Shown one piece after another: positions 5,917 to 9,075 of a DNA stretch of 9,075 nt (position 1 is the stretch's first letter; every line of letters starts with the position of its first letter). Location: contig JAHFDE010000084.1 in the NCBI GenBank assembly GCA_023249165.1, positions 1 through 9,075 of the forward strand. Direction: 5' to 3'. The notes below the pieces were generated by a model that was not told the DNA's origin, did not search any database, and saw nothing but the letters and a program-made list of their open reading frames with translations. This DNA comes from Candidatus Methylomirabilota bacterium (GTDB lineage: Bacteria; Methylomirabilota; Methylomirabilia; Methylomirabilales; CSP1-5). A program made the position numbers and the translations under genes.

Positions 5917-6927
5917 CTACACCCTTCGCCGGGACTTCCTCGATGCATGAGCGCGCACGCCTGACCGCCGCGTTGCCGTGTCCATCCTCACGTCGAGAAA
6001 TTCACCGTAGCGGGACCGGTAAGTCCAGCCTTCCACCCGGAGCCGGGTGGCGGTGAGTCCGAGCATGAGACACAGCCCCCACATCTGGTGCCGTTCCGGT
6101 TCCGGGAGCTCGGCAGGCGAGCGAAGGTTCGGGTAGGGGGAGGCGAGTGTGCGGAGGGCTTCGAGCGTTCGGGCGTGGACGGTCGTGAGGAGGGTCAGAT
6201 GCCCCTGAAGCAGCTCCGGAGAATTGTACGTGCGGAGGTCATCGGCGATCGCCGAGGCGAGGTGCCGCTCGTACGTCCAGCCATCTTCGGGTCCATGAAG
6301 AACCCGGTGGGCCTCCTCGAGGATCTCCAGATTGTTGGGGAGCAAGCGGTCGTTTTTCAGGAACCATCGGATGAGGGAGGGCAGGTCATCGAGTCCAGCG
6401 GAGGGATCGCTGGCGAAGGTGTACGTCATGAGGGGTTGAGGCGGTAGTCTTCGAGTCCGCGGTGCTGCTCTGCGCGGGGCAGGCGTGGTGGTATCTCCTG
6501 GCGGTGCAGAGGGTGTAGCAGTGCAGTGAGAGAGGTGCAGCTGTAGAGAGGGTGCAGGAAGTGCAGGGGGTGCAGAAGGTGCAGAAGGTACAGAAGGTAC
6601 AGAAGGTACAGAAGGTACAGAAGGTACAGAAGGTGCAGAAGGTACAGGCGGTATAGGAGGTGCGGACGGCGGTGTGTCTGCTTGTGCGACAGGGATCACA
6701 TCCTCCTCGTGGCCGTGATGGAGTTTTCTCAGGATGTAGATATCCGTGCGGACCCTGGTTCCCTGGAGGGCCTGCTGCAGGTCCGCCATCCCTTCGGGTC
6801 GAAGGACCATGTAGCAGTGCGGGCAGAAGGAGCGTTCGAGGGGAAGCGAGGTTTCGCAGGCGGGACACCGCGGTGAGCGGGTCCCCCCCTTGCTCAGCCA
6901 ACGACTCAGAGTCTCCCGGAAGTGCAC
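5917..6927 (-). CDS. zinc-ribbon protein with Pro-rich linker and helical C-terminal domain
   Basis: The GTG at 6927 is preferred (336 residues): an AGGGGA lies about seven bases upstream, and the next residues lead straight into the ribbon. The frame stays open to an ATG at 7143, which would add 72 mostly basic residues without a ribosome binding site. A C-x2-C-x10-C-x2-C zinc ribbon sits at 21-38 (CPAC...CPHC). A low-complexity Pro/Ser/Ala linker follows (about 85-165), with VPS triplets at 95-119 encoded by a 9-bp minisatellite. A largely helical domain fills 168-315 (LPSLIRWFL, YERHLASAI, EPERHQMWG), and the tail is basic. I do not recognise the C-terminal domain. No signal peptide or membrane helix is seen, so it is probably cytoplasmic. 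The ribbon-plus-linker layout matches the divergent neighbour at 7391-8116. Confidence 0.7.
   Translation of the reverse strand: MHFRETLSRWLSKGGTRSPRCPACETSLPLERSFCPHCYMVLRPEGMADLQQALQGTRVRTDIYILRKLHHGHEEDVIPVAQADTPPSAPPIPPVPSAPSVPSVPSVPSVPSVPSAPSAPPALPAPSLQLHLSHCTATPSAPPGDTTTPAPRRAAPRTRRLPPQPLMTYTFASDPSAGLDDLPSLIRWFLKNDRLLPNNLEILEEAHRVLHGPEDGWTYERHLASAIADDLRTYNSPELLQGHLTLLTTVHARTLEALRTLASPYPNLRSPAELPEPERHQMWGLCLMLGLTATRLRVEGWTYRSRYGEFLDVRMDTATRRSGVRAHASRKSRRRV
6551..6658. repeat. coding 9-bp minisatellite
   Basis: Twelve consecutive 9-bp units lie within the linker of the zinc-ribbon gene. The eight from 6569 to 6640 are perfect copies of GGTRCAGAA (five with A and three with G at the variable position), and two degraded copies lie on each side. 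In the coding frame on the minus strand each unit encodes Pro-Ser-Val or Pro-Ser-Ala. Because the unit is three codons, gain or loss of copies by slippage changes linker length without a frameshift. Confidence 0.9.
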
Positions 6928-7390
6928 CGTGGTCCCCTGTGTCCGGGATTCCCATGTCCACTCACGATGAGGCACCTCTGGACGCTGATCACTCTGAGCA
7001 GGGACGATACACGCAAGTCCCCTCCGAGTCAAGTCTCCTCTCCACCTCGCCCTTGTTGCGTGAAGATCCGTCTCGCGAGTGCCGGTTTGCGGGGTCCGCC
7101 GGGCGCGGCGAAGGCGTCGAGATCGTGGCCCCGCGCCGTCCATGTCATTTCGGCATAAAGCGCCGCGCGCGGGGGCAAACGCCTTGATATGAAAGGCCGT
7201 ATCTGGAAAACCTGAAAGGCGGCCTCAGGGGCACAGGGGCCTCTCAGGGCAGGCGAGAAGCGAACTTACATGGCGGCGGATCCAAGAGCGACTCCTGTCG
7301 CACGGGCGAATCAGGTCCGGGCACGATTCTTGCTCGGGTTACAACACCGACACTGGTGGTCTCCCATCCAAGGTTGGGAGGAAGCCGATC
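6928..7390. other. intergenic region between divergent zinc-ribbon genes
   Basis: These 463 bp separate the minus-strand zinc-ribbon gene (start 6927) from the plus-strand one (start 7391). The minus-strand frame stays open to 7143, but without a supported start. On the plus strand, frames in this stretch have no ribosome binding site or recognisable product. The divergent promoters should lie here, but I found no convincing -35/-10 pair. Near the right end a hairpin overlaps the ribosome binding site of the plus-strand gene. The length is large for a compact genome and could also hide a small RNA. Confidence 0.4.
7361..7382 (+). promoter_or_regulatory. hairpin overlapping the ribosome binding site of the gene at 7391
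   Basis: CTCCCA (7361-7366) pairs perfectly with TGGGAG (7375-7380) around an 8-nt loop. The right arm contains most of the Shine-Dalgarno GGGAGG, eight bases before the ATG at 7391. Formation of the hairpin would hide the ribosome binding site, which suggests translational control. It is short enough to be chance. Confidence 0.35.
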
Positions 7391-8116
7391 ATGGGCAAGG
7401 GCAAGAAACTGTGGGGGCGTGACGAGGTGGCGACCTGCAAGCTCTGCGGGACGCAGCTCAAGGAAGGAGATCTCACCTGTCCGCTCTGCGGTTTTCTCAC
7501 GGGCGCCGATTCCAACGTCTTTGTCATTCCAGGGAATGCAGGGGGCTCTGCGAAACAGAAGGAGATCCGGCCCACGCCGACCCCCCCTCCCGCGCAGGAG
7601 ACGGCTGTCCCCGATGTGAAGGAGGCCGCGCCTCCAGAGGTGGAGCCCGAGTTGGACATCGAGGAGGAAACGGCGCCAGTGATTCAGAAGAAGCCCGAGG
7701 CGAGTACCCCCGTCTTCACCCTGGATGCACCGGGACTCCGAAAGTTGCTGGCCAGACAGCCGGACCTGCTCGAGCCAGGACTGAGGCTGGTGGCCGACAG
7801 GAAAGGGAAGCCGATCGGTGCGGGACTTTCCACCGCGGTCGGCGAAATTGATCTCTTGGCCCGCGACGGGAGCGGAGGCTTTGTGGTCGTGATGATTGCC
7901 GGACGGGGACAGCAGGGGGAGAAGTTCGTCGCGGAGATCCTGCAGCGGATTGGCTGGGTCCGAAAGCACCTGGGCAAGGGAAAGGAGCGGGTGCGGGGGA
8001 TCGTGCTGGTGGAGCAGGTGCCCGAAGACCTCGGCTACGCCTCGGCCGCTGTGGCGGACACCGTGGTCATCAAGACGTACCGGGTCGGCCTCGCAATCGA
8101 GGACGTAGAGATCTGA
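7391..8116 (+). CDS. zinc-ribbon protein with degenerate NucS-like (PD-(D/E)XK) domain
   Basis: This is a 241-residue protein. A C-x2-C-x10-C-x2-C zinc ribbon (CKLC 16-19, CPLC 30-33) is followed by a Pro/Glu-rich linker (about 58-105). The C-terminal domain (about 110-237) resembles the COG1637/DUF91 nuclease domain of NucS: LLEPGLRLV (126-134), GEIDLLARD (151-159), a strand at 164-170, GWVRKHLG (188-195), VRGIVLVEQ (201-209) and a final TYRVGLAIEDV. In active relatives the core is D, then E-x-K on the next strand, then Q-x3-Y. Here D154 is kept, but E-x-K reads M168-I-A170 and the Q/Y positions read E182/R186. It is therefore probably a non-catalytic nucleic-acid- or protein-binding fold. 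GGAGG lies eight bases upstream. A lipoprotein gene follows 32 bp downstream, probably in the same transcript. The family match is made by eye. Confidence 0.78.
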   Translation: MGKGKKLWGRDEVATCKLCGTQLKEGDLTCPLCGFLTGADSNVFVIPGNAGGSAKQKEIRPTPTPPPAQETAVPDVKEAAPPEVEPELDIEEETAPVIQKKPEASTPVFTLDAPGLRKLLARQPDLLEPGLRLVADRKGKPIGAGLSTAVGEIDLLARDGSGGFVVVMIAGRGQQGEKFVAEILQRIGWVRKHLGKGKERVRGIVLVEQVPEDLGYASAAVADTVVIKTYRVGLAIEDVEI

Positions 8117-8148
8117 TAGCAGACAGCAGACAAAGGAGGGGTGTTTCA

Positions 8149-8586
8149 ATGAAGAAGGCAAGATGGACCGTGTTCTCTCTTCTCGTCGTTTTCGCAGGGG
8201 TGACGGGATGCGCGACGACCGAGGGCGTCGTGAAGTCCAAGGAGGACGGGACCACTCAGGTCTATCAGGTCAGCTCCTCGCAGGCCTGGGAGATTACCAA
8301 GACCGTCTTCCGTTGGCACGATAGCGACGCCATCGAGGAGCATCAGCGTGAGGGCTATATCCTCGCGACCAATGGCAAGAAATGGGTCCCGTGGTCATCG
8401 ATGATGGTGGCGTGGGTGGATCGCGTTGACCGCAACAAGACCAAGGTCACCGTGGTGACAAAGCGACGCATCGGGGACGTGGGGACGGACTCGAGCGAAG
8501 CCACGTTTCACAAGCACTTTGCCGAGGCGGTGAAGATCGTCAAGACAGGAAAGGCTCTTCCTCCCGAACGGCCAGAAGCGAAGTAG
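8149..8586 (+). CDS. small lipoprotein of unknown function
   Basis: This 145-residue protein has a signal peptide ending in the lipobox VTGC (18-21). C21 would be acylated and the mature protein anchored to the membrane; the next residues, ATT, lack an inner-membrane-retention Asp. The mature domain of about 125 residues mixes strands and helices: QVSSSQAWEITKTVFRW (40-56) is an amphipathic helix, KTKVTVVTKRR (97-107) a strand, and the stretch from about 117 to 132 a closing helix. That layout is common among small periplasmic lipoproteins. I do not recognise a named family. AAGGAGGG (8133-8140) lies eight bases before the ATG. The gene follows the degenerate NucS-like gene by 32 bp and ends the operon, just before a strong terminator. 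Confidence 0.85.
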   Translation: MKKARWTVFSLLVVFAGVTGCATTEGVVKSKEDGTTQVYQVSSSQAWEITKTVFRWHDSDAIEEHQREGYILATNGKKWVPWSSMMVAWVDRVDRNKTKVTVVTKRRIGDVGTDSSEATFHKHFAEAVKIVKTGKALPPERPEAK

Positions 8587-8600
8587 CTCGACACCAGCGC

Positions 8601-8641
8601 GAGGCCGCCAAAGGATGATCCCTTGGCGGCCTCCGTTTTTT
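8601..8641 (+). terminator. intrinsic terminator after the lipoprotein gene
   Basis: GAGGCCGCCAA (8601-8611) pairs perfectly with TTGGCGGCCTC (8623-8633). Two further G-C pairs extend the stem beyond one mismatch. Six Ts follow at 8636-8641. It lies 15 bp after the stop at 8586 and acts only on the plus strand, since the minus strand has no T-run after the stem. Confidence 0.93.
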
Positions 8642-8725
8642 CACCACCATCCTCTTGCACTCTGATGCTTGCCCCGAAGGTGGCCTAGGATAGTCACAAG
8701 AGCTGTCAGGCGAACGCACGGGGCC

Positions 8726-9075
8726 TTAGACCGCCGACGTCTCAAGGGCAAAGACCTCCACGCGGACGGTAAATGTGCGCGCTTCTGCGGGCCTAAGGAC
8801 TCCGACTCCGGCCACGTGGCGTGAGATCACCTCCCCTTGATCGTTCTGGACCTGCAGAACAATAGAGTACTCCCATGGTTGCCCGCTGCCGGGATGGCGG
8901 ATGGTGCCCTCGACGTGAAGAGGGCAAACGATGGGGGACGCAAGGCGGCCGGTCCTGACCGGATCAAAGCGCACATAGCGCTGACACGCGGGACAGATCG
9001 CCGCCCTCATGAGGATCGTGGCCTTACAGTGGGGACACGGTCTCGTGTTGCCGGGGAGAGTGGAATCTGTCGAGG
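8726..9075 (-). CDS. zinc-ribbon protein with beta-sandwich-like domain, 5' end outside the window
   Basis: The frame stays open to the right edge. The ATG at 9010 falls inside the zinc ribbon and cannot be the start: the 21 codons before it supply CPHC, which completes C-x2-C-x10-C-x2-C (in-window residues 13, 16, 27, 30). No ATG, GTG or TTG occurs upstream within the window, so the N-terminus is missing. After the ribbon comes a strand-rich segment of about 80 residues with VEGTIRHP, WEYSIVLQVQND, GEVISRHVAGVG and ARTFTVRVEVF. The pattern recalls FxLYD/DUF3426-like beta-sandwiches that follow zinc ribbons in other bacterial proteins; this is a resemblance only. The gene converges on the lipoprotein operon. 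Its terminator is not visible. Confidence 0.8.
   Translation of the reverse strand, partial: STDSTLPGNTRPCPHCKATILMRAAICPACQRYVRFDPVRTGRLASPIVCPLHVEGTIRHPGSGQPWEYSIVLQVQNDQGEVISRHVAGVGVLRPAEARTFTVRVEVFALETSAV

Noticed and set aside
6386..6961. Cys-rich frame with Cys-Thr-Phe repeats
   Set aside because: Out-of-frame reading of the 9-bp minisatellite; the zinc-ribbon frame carries the ribbon and a folded domain.
6928..7143. 72-residue N-terminal extension of the zinc-ribbon protein
   Set aside because: No ribosome binding site at the ATG, mostly basic random-looking residues, and a GTG with a suitable upstream AGGGGA leads straight into the ribbon. Kept only as an alternative.
7244..8161. 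305-codon minus-strand frame
   Set aside because: Antisense to the zinc-ribbon/NucS-like gene, which has a ribosome binding site and motifs.

Overview
The window is bacterial chromosomal DNA. Most of it is GC-rich, with SD-led genes packed on both strands. No marker fixes the taxon. The GC-rich coding, the LysM protein and the short-repeat membrane protein recall uncultured soil or sediment lineages such as NC10, Nitrospirota or deltaproteobacterial relatives, but that is an impression only.

Left part (1-1090): a visibly less GC-rich island holds a two-gene toxin-antitoxin module. An excisionase/MerR-type HTH antitoxin (380-637) overlaps by one base a Doc-type Fic toxin (637-1056) with the motif HPFQNGNKR. 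Upstream lies an ordered array of TGTTAA/TTAACA half-sites with an exact 29-bp period (273-359). A good extended -10 promoter sits inside it, so the array is probably an autoregulatory operator. Further left are two similar REP-like hairpins and a possible half attC site, both consistent with mobile DNA.

Middle part (1091-4842, minus strand): uvrB, with its start revised to 3091 and a promoter placed just upstream; a secreted LysM protein; an HNH nuclease whose 3' end overlaps the LysM start by 40 bp; and a small exported two-cysteine protein. A gene-free stretch (4843-5205) carries two GTAA-N3-TTAC palindromes.

Right part (5206-9075): a membrane-anchored protein of about seven 22-23-residue repeats lies downstream of, and probably in an operon with, a zinc-ribbon protein whose linker is encoded by a 9-bp minisatellite. 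Divergent from these is a second zinc-ribbon protein. Its C-terminal domain looks like the NucS (COG1637/DUF91) PD-(D/E)XK fold but has lost the E-x-K and Q/Y positions, so it is probably a non-catalytic nuclease-fold protein. It is followed by a lipoprotein gene and a strong terminator. A third zinc-ribbon protein runs off the right edge; its frame extends past the first visible ATG and completes the ribbon. All three ribbons have identical C-x2-C-x10-C-x2-C spacing. The most interesting parts of the window are this zinc-ribbon cluster with its apparent pseudo-nuclease, and the HTH-Doc module with its phased operator array.
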